Positions 53,307 through 61,772 of a stretch of 64,000 nucleotides of DNA are shown piece after piece. A program made the translations under genes and the position numbers. Position 1 is the stretch's first letter. The number at the start of each line of letters is the position of its first letter. This DNA comes from Streptomyces sp. NBC_01231 (lineage in GTDB: Bacteria; Actinomycetota; Actinomycetes; Streptomycetales; Streptomycetaceae). The stretch lies in NCBI GenBank assembly GCA_035999765.1, contig CP108521.1:5704001-5768000 (forward strand), read 5' to 3'. Below the pieces are notes generated by a model. That model made no database searches. It had not been told where the DNA came from and worked only from the letters and a program-made list of their open reading frames with translations.

Positions 53307-54832
53307 CCGACCACTCGACGATCAACCACATCGTCTCCCACGCACCGCTCGGCGGACGCATCTCCTTCGCCCGGCTCGACGGCACGCACAGCGTCGAGCT
53401 GCCGGAGCTGTACGAGATGGCCGGCCGGCTGGCCCGACGGCTGCGGGCCCGCGGCATCGGACCGGGCGACCGGATCGGCATCCTGGCCGCCAACAGCCTG
53501 GAGTGGGTGCTGCTCGACCTCGCCGCGCTGCTCCTGAAGGCCGAGACGGCAGGATTTGAACCCGGCAAGTTCGACCCCGACGACCGGCTCACCGAGCGCT
53601 ACGACGTCACGCTGCTGTTCACCGACCGGGAGACGAACGCCCCGGGCACCCTGCCGATCAGCAAGGTCCGCGCCCTCGCCGAGGAACCGGACGACGCGGA
53701 CACCGAGCCCCTGCCTCCGGTCACCTGGGCGCCGCGCGACGTGACGACCATCAAGTTCACCTCGGGCAGCACCGGCACCCCCAAGGGCCTGGCCGCGACC
53801 GTCGGCAGCATCGACAGCTCCCTGACCGCGGTGCAGGAGATCTTCGAACACAAGCCGGGGGACGACCTGTTCGTCTTCCTGCCGCTGTCACTGCTCCAGC
53901 AGCGGTACTGGATCTACTCCGCGCTCACCCACGGCCACGACGTCACCATCAGCACCTACGAGGCGGCCTTCGCGGCGCTGCGCCGCACCCGGCCCACCGT
54001 CGTCATGGGTGTACCCGCCTTCTACGAGACGGCCAAGCGCCAGATCGAGGCACGGCTGCGCCGCTCGGACGGCGCGGAGACCCTTGAACAGGCCGCCGCC
54101 CGCATGTTCGGCGACCGCGTCCGCTACCTGTGGACCGGCTCCGCACCCGCCGCCGCGGCGACGCTGACCTTCTTCACCGAGGCCGGGCTGCCCATCTACG
54201 AGGGCTACGGACTCAACGAGACCTGCATCGTCACCAAGAACCACCCCGGTGCCAGCCGCGCGGGCAGCGTCGGCCAGGTGCTGCGGGGCAAGGAGGTGCT
54301 GGTCGGCGAGGACGGCGTCGTCAGCGTCCGCAGCGACCACCCCGTGGGCTACGGCTACGCGTACGCCGCCCCCGGCGACTCCGAGAAGGTCTTCGGCCCC
54401 GACGGCACCGTACGCACCGGCGACCTGGGGTACGTCGACGACGACGGCTTCCTCTTCATCCGTGGCCGAGCCGACGACGTCATCGTCCTGGACAACGGCA
54501 AGAAGATCGTCGTCCGGCCGATCGAGGAGAGCATGCGCACCAGCCCGGCCATCGCCGAGTGCGTCCTGTTCTGCCCCGCGCAGACCGACCTGGTCGCCGT
54601 CGTCTCCCCGGCCGGCGAACCCGCCGACCGCGACGCCATCGCGGTCCAACTCGCCCTGACCAACGCCTCGTTTACCAAGGACGAACAGATCAGCAGGGTG
54701 GTCGTCGCCGAGGCTCCGTTCAGCATCGAAGGCGGCCTGCTCACCTCCCAGTACAAGCCGAAACGCAAGCAGATCCTCGAGGCCTACCGGGCCGAGATCC
54801 ACAACAGCAAGGAAGGCATCCATGCGGTCTGA
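53303..54832 (+). CDS. Acyl-AMP ligase (ANL superfamily)
   Basis: A 509-residue adenylate-forming enzyme from GTG 53303 (ACAGGAGG upstream). Motifs: IKFTSGSTGTPKGLAAT (A3), YEGYGLNETC (A5), VRTGDLGYVDDDGFLFIRGR (A7-A8) and the C-terminal lysine region SQYKPKRKQ. It resembles long-chain acyl-CoA ligases rather than amino-acid A domains. The stop lies 11 nt inside the next gene, which encodes a carrier protein, so the pair probably activates one acid and loads it on that carrier. By analogy with triacsin biosynthesis the acid could be hydrazinoacetic acid; this is inference. Confidence 0.88.
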   Translation: MTDHSTINHIVSHAPLGGRISFARLDGTHSVELPELYEMAGRLARRLRARGIGPGDRIGILAANSLEWVLLDLAALLLKAETAGFEPGKFDPDDRLTERYDVTLLFTDRETNAPGTLPISKVRALAEEPDDADTEPLPPVTWAPRDVTTIKFTSGSTGTPKGLAATVGSIDSSLTAVQEIFEHKPGDDLFVFLPLSLLQQRYWIYSALTHGHDVTISTYEAAFAALRRTRPTVVMGVPAFYETAKRQIEARLRRSDGAETLEQAAARMFGDRVRYLWTGSAPAAAATLTFFTEAGLPIYEGYGLNETCIVTKNHPGASRAGSVGQVLRGKEVLVGEDGVVSVRSDHPVGYGYAYAAPGDSEKVFGPDGTVRTGDLGYVDDDGFLFIRGRADDVIVLDNGKKIVVRPIEESMRTSPAIAECVLFCPAQTDLVAVVSPAGEPADRDAIAVQLALTNASFTKDEQISRVVVAEAPFSIEGGLLTSQYKPKRKQILEAYRAEIHNSKEGIHAV

Positions 54833-55085
54833 CATCGAAAGCGCGGCCAGGGACAATCTCTCCGCGGTGCTCAACCCGCCCGTCGGCCCCGACGACCTCG
54901 ACCTCGACGCGGACATGGCCGGCACCTACGGCCTGACCTCCCTCAACAAGGTCCTCTTCCTGACCGAGGTGTGCGAGGCGACCGACGTCGACCTCGCCCA
55001 CTTCACCGAACACGACCTCGCCGAGATGAACACCCTGCGCAGCGTCACCGAGGCGCTCACCCGACACACGAACAAGGTGGCCTGA
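54822..55085 (+). CDS. Stand-alone acyl carrier protein of cluster 3
   Basis: An 87-residue carrier protein with the attachment serine at Ser40 in YGLTSLNKV, a TSL motif. The acidic helices before and after fit an ACP. The gene overlaps the ligase gene by 11 nt, is followed after 2 nt by the GNAT gene, and would present the ligase product to the GNAT, the acyl-CoA dehydrogenase-like enzyme or the KSIII-like enzyme. Confidence 0.85.
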   Translation: MRSDIESAARDNLSAVLNPPVGPDDLDLDADMAGTYGLTSLNKVLFLTEVCEATDVDLAHFTEHDLAEMNTLRSVTEALTRHTNKVA

Positions 55086-55087
55086 CC

Positions 55088-55702
55088 ATGACCTGGGCAC
55101 AGAACGCGGCAGCGGTCCTGGAGAACGAGCACGTCCTGCTGCGACCGGTCACCGAGGCCGACCGTGAGAACGTACGGGCCGTGGCGATGGACCCCGACAT
55201 CTGGCGCTACTTCGTCTCCGCCGTGGAGACCGACGCCGACTACGAGACGTTCTTCGACACCTGCCTCGCCGACCAGGCGGCCGGCCGTCGCGTGGTCTAC
55301 GTCATCACCGACCGGGCGAGCGGCCGCGTCGCGGGCAGCATGAGCTACGGCAACATGGCCGAGGCCGACGCCCGCCTGGAGATCGGCTGGTCCTGGCTGG
55401 GCCGTGACTTCCGGGGCCAGGGCATCAACCGCTGGGCCAAGTACCTGCTGCTGCGACACGCCTTCGACACGCTCGGCGCCGAGCGCGTCGAGTTCAAGAC
55501 CGACATCCTCAACACCCAGGCCCGGCGCGGCCTGCGCAACATCGGGGCGGTCGAGGAAGGCACCCTGCGCAGCTTCAACTACATGCCCGGCGGCCGCCGT
55601 CGCGACGCCATCTTCTACAGCGTGCTGCGCGCCGAATGGCCGCGCGTGCAGCAGGAGCTCGCCACCAAGCCGAAGGTCTCCCAGCTGGACACCGTCGGAT
55701 GA
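55088..55702 (+). CDS. GNAT-family N-acyltransferase
   Basis: A 204-residue RimJ/RimL-type acetyltransferase. The acyl-CoA pyrophosphate loop reads WLGRDFRGQGINRWAKYLLL, followed by the VEFKTDILNTQARRGLRNIG helix. In the triacsin pathway a GNAT acylates the free nitrogen of the carrier-bound hydrazinoacetyl unit. The same local order of ligase, carrier and GNAT supports a similar protecting-group step here. ATGA overlap with the C45 hydrolase gene. Confidence 0.85.
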   Translation: MTWAQNAAAVLENEHVLLRPVTEADRENVRAVAMDPDIWRYFVSAVETDADYETFFDTCLADQAAGRRVVYVITDRASGRVAGSMSYGNMAEADARLEIGWSWLGRDFRGQGINRWAKYLLLRHAFDTLGAERVEFKTDILNTQARRGLRNIGAVEEGTLRSFNYMPGGRRRDAIFYSVLRAEWPRVQQELATKPKVSQLDTVG

Positions 55703-56745
55703 CCGCGGGCGGGGGCATCCCCTTCATCCGCGCGTCCGGTGACCCCTTCGCCGTCGGACGCGCCCATGGCGAGGCCCTCGCCGGCCCGCTGCGCACGTTC
55801 CTCGACGACGCGCTCTGCCGCCTGAACAAGGTCATGCCTCAGCCGGTCACTTACGACGCCCTGCTGCCGTCGATCGCCGCCTACCGGGCAGCGGTCGCGG
55901 CGGCCCTGCCGGACCAGGCGGCGGAGATCGCCGGCCTCGCCTCGGGCGCCGGGATCACCGAGGACGAGGCGTGGCTGCTCCAGTTGCGCCGGGAGATCAT
56001 GGGCTACCGCAAGGTGCCCACCGCGGGCGACTGCACGACGTACGCCCGTACCGCGGGCAGCTCTCCGGTGCTCGCGCAGACCGTCGACCTCAACGGCGAC
56101 CTGGACGACTACATCAGCGTCCTGGAGATCGCCCGCGGTGGCTCGCCGCGCCGCTCGCTCGTCCTCAGTTTCGGCGGCCTGCTCGGCTATCTGGGCCTCA
56201 ACAGCGACGGTCTCGCGGTCGGTCTCAACCTGGTCCTGGGCGGCGAGTGGCGCCCAGGGGTGCCGCCCTACCTGGCGATCCGTCATCTCCTGGACACGGC
56301 ACGGGACGTCACCGAGGCCCTGGAGATCCTGCGCACCCTGCCGCTCGCCAGTTCCCGCACGCTCGTGCTGTGCGACCGGGACCGCGCCGTCTGCGTGGAG
56401 GTCCTCGGGGACCAGCTCAGGATCATCGAGGACACGGAGGTGGCGCACACGAACCACTTCCTGCACCCCGATTTCGTACCCGGCGACGAGATCAACGTCT
56501 TCGCCCGCAACTCGTCGGTGCGCAGGCTGAAGACGGCCACGGCCGGACTCGGCGAACTGCCCCCCGACGCCGGCCCGGAGGAGCACTTCGCCTTGCTGTC
56601 ACAGACCCCGATCCGCGTACCGGACCGGGGAGACATCCGCGCCGAACGCACCGTCGCCGCCGTCGTCCTGCTGCCCGACCGCGGTGAGCTGCACGTGCGC
56701 CCCGGCGATCCGGCACTGTCACGGACACAGGTGTTCAGGCTGTAG
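55699..56745 (+). CDS. C45-family (penicillin acyltransferase-like) hydrolase
   Basis: A 348-residue Ntn-type protein. AGDCTTYAR contains the nucleophile Cys112, which in this family becomes N-terminal after self-cleavage (cut before Cys112). Other conserved parts are TVDLNGDLDDYISV, FGGLLGYLGLNSDGLAVGLN and a late HTNHFLHPDF. C45 enzymes transfer or hydrolyse N-acyl groups. Since a GNAT gene lies immediately upstream, removal or exchange of an N-acyl group on the hydrazine is a reasonable inference. Confidence 0.82.
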   Translation: MTAGGGIPFIRASGDPFAVGRAHGEALAGPLRTFLDDALCRLNKVMPQPVTYDALLPSIAAYRAAVAAALPDQAAEIAGLASGAGITEDEAWLLQLRREIMGYRKVPTAGDCTTYARTAGSSPVLAQTVDLNGDLDDYISVLEIARGGSPRRSLVLSFGGLLGYLGLNSDGLAVGLNLVLGGEWRPGVPPYLAIRHLLDTARDVTEALEILRTLPLASSRTLVLCDRDRAVCVEVLGDQLRIIEDTEVAHTNHFLHPDFVPGDEINVFARNSSVRRLKTATAGLGELPPDAGPEEHFALLSQTPIRVPDRGDIRAERTVAAVVLLPDRGELHVRPGDPALSRTQVFRL

Positions 56746-56760
56746 GAAGGGGGCGGGCAC

Positions 56761-57486
56761 GTGCGGACGTGGCTGGTGGACCTGGACGCGGACGAGCCGG
56801 CCTTGGCAGGGGAGGGCGCGCTGACGGAGGCGGAGCGGCGACGCGGCGCCCAGTTCGCGCACACGCTCCCGGCACGCCGTTTCCGGCGTTCCCGGCTGGC
56901 CGTGCGCCATCTCCTGGGGGAGCGGCTGGGCGTCGCGCCGTCCGAGCTGCGCATCGCGTCTCTGCCGGGCGGCAAGCCGTATCTGCCGGACCACCCGGGG
57001 CTGCACGTCAACTGGTCGCGTTCGGAGGGCCTGCTGCTGCTCGGGGCGTCCGGCAGCGGGCCCATCGGCGTGGACATCGAGTGGCAGCGGCCGGTACCGA
57101 CACCCCTCGACGTCCTCGCCGCCGTCTACCCCGCTCTCCCGGCTGACGCCGGCCCCGAGTCGTTCCTCCCTGCGTGGACGCTCCTGGAGGCGGCGGTCAA
57201 GGCGACGGGCCGCGGCCTGTCCCGCGGCGCACGAGAGGTTGATCTCCAGTTCGACGCCACGGGCGAGGTCGCCCTGCGCGGCATCCGCGGCCAGGGACCG
57301 GACACCTGGTCCGGCCGTACGGAGGTACTGCCCGCGCGGGCCGGCGTACCCGTGGCCGTCGTGGCCGTGGTGGTCCAGGGTGAGGCCGTCAGAACGATCG
57401 CGCCTTGCGTCGGGACGGGTCGGCACGAACTGTGCGGGCACGCAGGCGCATACACATGCGTCAAGCCCGTTCCGATCTCGGCGTGA
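56761..57486 (+). CDS. 4'-phosphopantetheinyl transferase (Sfp type)
   Basis: A 241-residue protein from GTG 56761 (GGAAGGGGGCGG upstream). The PPTase motifs are GVDIEW (103-108) with the Mg-binding Asp105 and Glu107, and W-T-x-x-E-A-x-x-K at 139-147. It installs phosphopantetheine from CoA on carrier proteins. It ends cluster 3, 15 nt after the hydrolase gene, and is the only intact PPTase in the window, so it could serve the carriers of all three clusters. The last 40 residues are an unusual Cys/His-containing tail. Confidence 0.88.
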   Translation: MRTWLVDLDADEPALAGEGALTEAERRRGAQFAHTLPARRFRRSRLAVRHLLGERLGVAPSELRIASLPGGKPYLPDHPGLHVNWSRSEGLLLLGASGSGPIGVDIEWQRPVPTPLDVLAAVYPALPADAGPESFLPAWTLLEAAVKATGRGLSRGAREVDLQFDATGEVALRGIRGQGPDTWSGRTEVLPARAGVPVAVVAVVVQGEAVRTIAPCVGTGRHELCGHAGAYTCVKPVPISA

Positions 57487-57516
57487 CGGGCCCTGTCCGG
57501 CACAGGTGGTCTGTCC

Positions 57517-57541
57517 CCCGCAGGCGTCACGTCCCTGCGGG
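57517..57541. terminator. Stem-loop between convergent PPTase and epimerase genes
   Basis: CCCGCAGG (57517-57524) pairs with CCTGCGGG (57534-57541) around a 9-nt loop. It overlaps the last codons of the minus-strand epimerase gene and lies 31 nt after the PPTase stop. Confidence 0.45.
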
Positions 57542-58564
57542 CGCGTACCGGACGCCGAAGCGGAATCGGCGTTGCCGGCCGGGTTCCAGGGACAGGGCGG
57601 AGGCGTGTTCGGGGCGGTTGAAGGCGTCGGTCGTCGCCTCGACGGGTTCCAGCGCGAGGGAGGTACGGCGGTCGCGTGCCAGCGTGTCTCCGGTGAAGAC
57701 GTGCAGGTATCCGCCGTACTGCCACACCCGCAGCTCGTCACGGGTCGCCGGGTCGCGCAGTACGGTCTCGGTCCGGCCGTCGGGGCCGGGGATCAGGTCC
57801 GCGTAGCAGGCGTCGATGACGGCGGCGCCCAGGCGTCTCGGTGTCCGGAAGTCCATGCCGGGCGAGCCGTCGAGGGGGAGCCGGGCGTCCTCGCCGTGCA
57901 GGGGGATGAGGGACGCGTCCGTGCGGATCAGGGTCCGGGCGGGGATGTGCAGGTCCAGATCGTCGATGGGCCGTGACAGGGTGAAGTAGGGGTGCCAGCC
58001 GACCGCGTGGGGGGCGGTGGCGTCGCCCACGTTCGTCGCGCGGATCTCGATGCTCAACTCGCGCTCGCCGACGGTGTATTCGACGTCCAGGTCGACGGCG
58101 AACGGGTAGCCGGGGTACCGGCCCGGTCTGATGCCGGTGCTGCGCAGCAGCAGCCGCGCGGAGTCGGGTCCCGTGGTGGCCTCGACGAGGTCGAACGGCG
58201 TCTCGCGGGCGAAACCGTGGTAGATCAGGCGGTCCGCGCGGCGGCCGGGCAGCAGGTCGTGGTCGTCGCCGCGGAAGCGGTAGCGGCCGTCGGCGACGCG
58301 GTTGGGGAAGGGGGCCAGCAGGCCCGCCCGTACGCCGTCCTGGGACAGCAGCTCCTTTTCGTCGCGGTAGCCGTCCGTCAGCTCTGTCCGCTCTGGCAGC
58401 TCTGTCGGCAGGGTGTCCCCTGCCGCCCCGCGTCCGACCTGCCAGCTCAGCAGCGTCGCACCGCGCAGGGCCAGGACGACGCGGCTGGAACCGTTCGGAG
58501 CGGAGACGACAAGGGTGGGTTCGCCGCCGAGGCGGTCCTCGGCGATCCGGTACTCGGCCGTCAT
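57527..58564 (-). CDS. Aldose 1-epimerase (mutarotase) family protein
   Basis: A 345-residue galactose-mutarotase-like beta-sandwich protein. Expected motifs are present: LAPFPNRVADGRYRF, the catalytic histidine in HAVGWHPYFTL and the C-terminal glutamate region LALEPVEATTDAFNRPE. It would interconvert sugar anomers after uptake. It is the last gene of a four-gene operon after the ABC transporter, with a 16-nt gap to the ATPase gene. Sugar specificity is not visible. Confidence 0.88.
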   Translation of the reverse strand: MTAEYRIAEDRLGGEPTLVVSAPNGSSRVVLALRGATLLSWQVGRGAAGDTLPTELPERTELTDGYRDEKELLSQDGVRAGLLAPFPNRVADGRYRFRGDDHDLLPGRRADRLIYHGFARETPFDLVEATTGPDSARLLLRSTGIRPGRYPGYPFAVDLDVEYTVGERELSIEIRATNVGDATAPHAVGWHPYFTLSRPIDDLDLHIPARTLIRTDASLIPLHGEDARLPLDGSPGMDFRTPRRLGAAVIDACYADLIPGPDGRTETVLRDPATRDELRVWQYGGYLHVFTGDTLARDRRTSLALEPVEATTDAFNRPEHASALSLEPGRQRRFRFGVRYAPAGT

Positions 58565-58580
58565 GGACCCGATGTCCCCT

Positions 58581-59363
58581 TCAACTCGCTTCGGGGGCGA
58601 GCTTCTTCGCGCCCGTCATGATGGCCACCGCGTCCTCCATGGAGTGCGACTGGGGCGTGATGACGCCCGCGCGGGCGCCGAGGCGCTGGATGTGGATGCG
58701 GTCGGCGACCTCGAAGACGTTGGGCATGTTGTGGCTGATGAGGATGATGCCGAGGCCCTGGTCGCGCAGGTCGCGGATGAGTTTGAGGACCTGTCCGGTC
58801 TCGCGGACGCCGAGGGCGGCGGTGGGTTCGTCGAGGATCACCACGCGGCCGCCGAACGCCGCGGTCCGGGCGACGGCCACGGACTGGCGCTGGCCGCCGG
58901 AGAGCGTCTCCACCGCCTGGTTGATGTTCTGGAGCGTGCCGATGCCGAGCCGCTTGATGTGGTCGGCGGCCTGCTTCTTCATCTCGCCGGTGTCGAGCAT
59001 GCGGAACACCGAGCCGAGGATTCCCTTGCGGCGGATCTCACGGGCGAGGAAGAGGTTGCTGGCGATGTCCAGGGCCGGGGACACGGCGAGGGTCTGGTAG
59101 ACCGTCTCGATGCCGGCGTCGCGGGCGTCCTGCGGACGCTTGAAGGTGATCTCCTTGCCGTCCACGCGGATGCTGCCCTGGTCCGGCACGAGGGCGCCGG
59201 AAAGGCACTTGATCAGGGTGGACTTGCCGGCGCCGTTGTCGCCGATCACGGCGAGGACCTCGCCGGGGTGGAGGGTGAGGTCGACGTCGTTCAGGCCGAC
59301 GACCCGGCCGAAGACCTTGACCAGGCCCTTGGCCTCGAGAACGGGGGCGGTGGCGGTCGTCAC
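58581..59363 (-). CDS. Sugar ABC transporter, ATP-binding protein
   Basis: A 260-residue single-domain ATPase of the carbohydrate-uptake-2 type. Walker A GDNGAGKST, signature LSGGQRQSVAVARTA, Walker B VVILDEPTAALG and switch SHNMPNVFEVAD are all present. The start GTG 59363 overlaps the permease stop by 4 nt. Most RbsA/XylG homologues carry two ATPase domains; this has one, as in several actinobacterial pentose transporters. Confidence 0.93.
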   Translation of the reverse strand: MTTATAPVLEAKGLVKVFGRVVGLNDVDLTLHPGEVLAVIGDNGAGKSTLIKCLSGALVPDQGSIRVDGKEITFKRPQDARDAGIETVYQTLAVSPALDIASNLFLAREIRRKGILGSVFRMLDTGEMKKQAADHIKRLGIGTLQNINQAVETLSGGQRQSVAVARTAAFGGRVVILDEPTAALGVRETGQVLKLIRDLRDQGLGIILISHNMPNVFEVADRIHIQRLGARAGVITPQSHSMEDAVAIMTGAKKLAPEAS

Positions 59364-60394
59364 GACTTCACACTCCGGATCCACTGGTCGACGGAGACAG
59401 CCGCGATCACCAGGACGCCGACTGCGAGAACTTGGTAGTTGGGGTCGATGCCGGCCAGCGCGAGGCCGTTGACGAAGACCTGGACGATCAGCGCGCCGAT
59501 CAGCGAGCCGAAGACCACTCCGCGTCCGCCGAACAGGCTGGTGCCGCCGATGACGACGGCGGTGATGGACTGCAGGTTGGCGTTGAGACCACTGTTGGGG
59601 TCGCCGCCGCCGACCCGGCCGACCAGGACCCAGGCGCCCACCGCGATGGTGAACCCGGCCAGCATGTAGGCGCTGAGCAGTACCCGGTTGACGGAGATGC
59701 CGGCCAGCCGGGCGGCTTCGATGTCGTCGCCGACCGCGTACAGGTGGCGCCCCCACGCGGTGTAGCGCAGCGCGTAGCCGACCACCGCGTACAGGGCGAT
59801 CATGAGCAGGACGCCGTTGGTCAGGTTCAACTGCCCGAGGGAGACGGTCTGGCCGCTCCACATCAGGATGTTGCCCGGATTCAGGGCCACGGTCTGGCCC
59901 TTGGCGTAGATGAGGGTGATCGCCGTGAAGACGCTGAGGGTGCCGAGGGTGACGATGAACGGTGGCAGCTTGATCCTGGTCACCAGCAGCCCGTTGACGG
60001 CCTGGGCGGCTATCGCGACGACCGCGCCGGCCAGCAGGGCGAGCCCGCCGGGCCAGCCGTTGTCCGCGACGAGCTTCGACATCATCAGCGAGGCGAGCAC
60101 CATCACGGCGCCGATGGACAGGTCGATGCCGGCGGTCAGGATGATCACCGTCTGTCCGACGGCGAGTGTGCCGATGACGGCGACCTGCTGGGCGACCAGG
60201 GAGAGGTTCTGCAACGCGTAGAAGCGCTCGTTCACCAGGGAGAAGACGATCGCGGCGAGCACCAGGACGATGGCCGGGCTGAGGGCCGGCTGGCGGTGCA
60301 GCACCGACTGGATGCGCTGGGCGGGCGTGGCGGGCCGGTTGAGGAACTCCTCCGCCGGCGCCGGTGTGGCTTGACTGTCCACGTGAGTGGTCAC
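59360..60394 (-). CDS. Sugar ABC transporter permease (RbsC/XylH type)
   Basis: A 344-residue membrane protein with eight to ten helices. The family signatures TAGIDLSIGAVMVLASL, GTLSVFTAITLIYAKG, ARLAGISVNRVLLSAYMLAG and VIGGTSLFGGRGVVFGSLIGAL are clear. It forms the channel for a monosaccharide together with the ATPase and lipoprotein of this operon. Confidence 0.93.
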   Translation of the reverse strand: MTTHVDSQATPAPAEEFLNRPATPAQRIQSVLHRQPALSPAIVLVLAAIVFSLVNERFYALQNLSLVAQQVAVIGTLAVGQTVIILTAGIDLSIGAVMVLASLMMSKLVADNGWPGGLALLAGAVVAIAAQAVNGLLVTRIKLPPFIVTLGTLSVFTAITLIYAKGQTVALNPGNILMWSGQTVSLGQLNLTNGVLLMIALYAVVGYALRYTAWGRHLYAVGDDIEAARLAGISVNRVLLSAYMLAGFTIAVGAWVLVGRVGGGDPNSGLNANLQSITAVVIGGTSLFGGRGVVFGSLIGALIVQVFVNGLALAGIDPNYQVLAVGVLVIAAVSVDQWIRSVKS

Positions 60395-60448
60395 AGGGGT
60401 CCTTCCGGTTTCTTCCCTGGTACGGGCTCATGGGCTCGTGCGCTGCGG

Positions 60449-60489
60449 GTGCGACGCCGGCGCCGGGACGGCCTCCTCCGGCGTCGCAC
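60449..60489 (-). terminator. Intercistronic stem-loop after the binding-protein gene
   Basis: GTGCGACGCCGG (60449-60460) and CCGGCGTCGCAC (60478-60489) form a perfect 12-bp stem with a 17-nt loop, just after the binding-protein stop on the minus strand. Such hairpins commonly stabilise or partly terminate the message so that binding protein exceeds permease. Confidence 0.65.
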
Positions 60490-60501
60490 GCGGTTCGGGT
60501 G

Positions 60502-61626
60502 TCAGCTGCCCCAGCAGGCGGACGCGGCCTGGGACGGGGACTGCACGGTCAGGCCGCCCACGGACTTGGCGGCCACCAGCGCGGTGCCGGTGTCGTGGAA
60601 GGACTTGCCGTCGGTGACACTGGGCTTGCTGCCGCCGCGGGCCAGCTTGGCGATCGAACTCACGCCCAGGGATGCCATCTTGCCCGGGTACTGGACGGCG
60701 TCGGCGGCGAACTTGCCGCTGGTGACGTTCTTCAGGCCGGAGCAGCTGCCGTCGATCGCGTAGATCGCGACGCTCTTCTCCTTGCCGGCGGCCTTCAGCG
60801 CGTTGTACGCGCCCTCGCCGGCGGGCTCGTTGATCGCGTAGACGACGTTGATGTTCGGGTTGGCGGACAGGCAGTTCTCCATCGCGGTGCGTCCGCCGTC
60901 GATGGCGCCCTGGGTGGGCTGGTGGCAGGCGATGGTGTACGTGCCGCCCTTGCCGCCGGTGTACTTGCCGGTCTTGGCTTCCTTGCCGTTCTCGGTCTTG
61001 CTGCCGGGGGCGATGCCCATGCCCTCGAGGAAGCCGTGGTCACGGTCGATGTCGACGGAGACGACCTGGTTGTTGAACAGGTCGAGCATGGCGATGACCG
61101 CGGGCTTGCCGTTCAGGGCGGCCGCGGCGTACTGGCCGTCGAGCTTGCCCGCCTGCTTGTTGTCGGTGGCGTAGGTGATGTCCGCGACGCTCGCCGGGTT
61201 CGGCGCGGTGTCCAGGGCGATCACGAAGAGGCCGGCCTGCTTGGCGCGGTTCAGCGCGGCGTTCACCGCGTCGCCGTTGGTGGTGATCAGGATGCCCTTG
61301 TCGCCGCGCGAGATGGCGTTGTCGATGGCGGTTATCTGGGTCTGGGTGTCGCCGTCGGTGCTGCCCGCCGCCACGGTGAGGTTCACGTTGTCCTTGGCGG
61401 CCTGGGCCTTGGCGTCCTTCTGCATGCTCACGAAGTACGGGTTGGTGAGCGTCTTCAGGACCAGCGAGACGCCGACCTTGTCGCCGCCGCCGGACGAGGT
61501 GCTTCCGGAGTCGCCGGAGCCGCACGCCCCGAGGGCCGCCGTGAGGCAGACCGTGAGTCCGACCGTCATCGCCGCGGTGGTACGCCGACTCCGGCGGCCC
61601 GGCACCTGGTTGATTGGCATGTTCAT
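60502..61626 (-). CDS. Sugar-binding lipoprotein of the ABC transporter
   Basis: A 374-residue periplasmic-binding-protein-like lipoprotein. The start ATG 61626 follows GGAAGGG. A basic N-terminus, a hydrophobic stretch and the lipobox LGAC lead to the mature cysteine. The type I binding fold shows GVSLVLKTLTNPYFVSMQKD, GILITTNGDAVNAALNRAKQ and IYAIDGSCSGLKNVTSG. It is the first gene of the operon and divergent from a LacI regulator. The ligand is a monosaccharide, probably a pentose or hexose; which one cannot be told. Confidence 0.92.
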   Translation of the reverse strand: MNMPINQVPGRRSRRTTAAMTVGLTVCLTAALGACGSGDSGSTSSGGGDKVGVSLVLKTLTNPYFVSMQKDAKAQAAKDNVNLTVAAGSTDGDTQTQITAIDNAISRGDKGILITTNGDAVNAALNRAKQAGLFVIALDTAPNPASVADITYATDNKQAGKLDGQYAAAALNGKPAVIAMLDLFNNQVVSVDIDRDHGFLEGMGIAPGSKTENGKEAKTGKYTGGKGGTYTIACHQPTQGAIDGGRTAMENCLSANPNINVVYAINEPAGEGAYNALKAAGKEKSVAIYAIDGSCSGLKNVTSGKFAADAVQYPGKMASLGVSSIAKLARGGSKPSVTDGKSFHDTGTALVAAKSVGGLTVQSPSQAASACWGS

Positions 61627-61683
61627 GCTGAAACCCTTCCGGGACCGTCGTCGGCCGATGCCGAGACAACGTTGACTGACGGG

Positions 61684-61713
61684 ATAGTGGTCCCCCATGG
61701 ACGAGCCCGTCAA
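61684..61713 (-). promoter_or_regulatory. Predicted promoter of the sugar transporter operon
   Basis: On the minus strand TTGACG (61713-61708), an 18-nt spacer and CACTAT (61689-61684). It lies 58-87 nt upstream of ATG 61626, within the divergent region shared with the LacI gene, where the repressor should bind. The -10 is the same CACTAT as at 13,428. Confidence 0.4.
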
Positions 61714-61772
61714 GGCACTGGTAAACATGGATCCGCAACGAGTCGGTAACGTGCGAGGGTGGGGAGACAACG

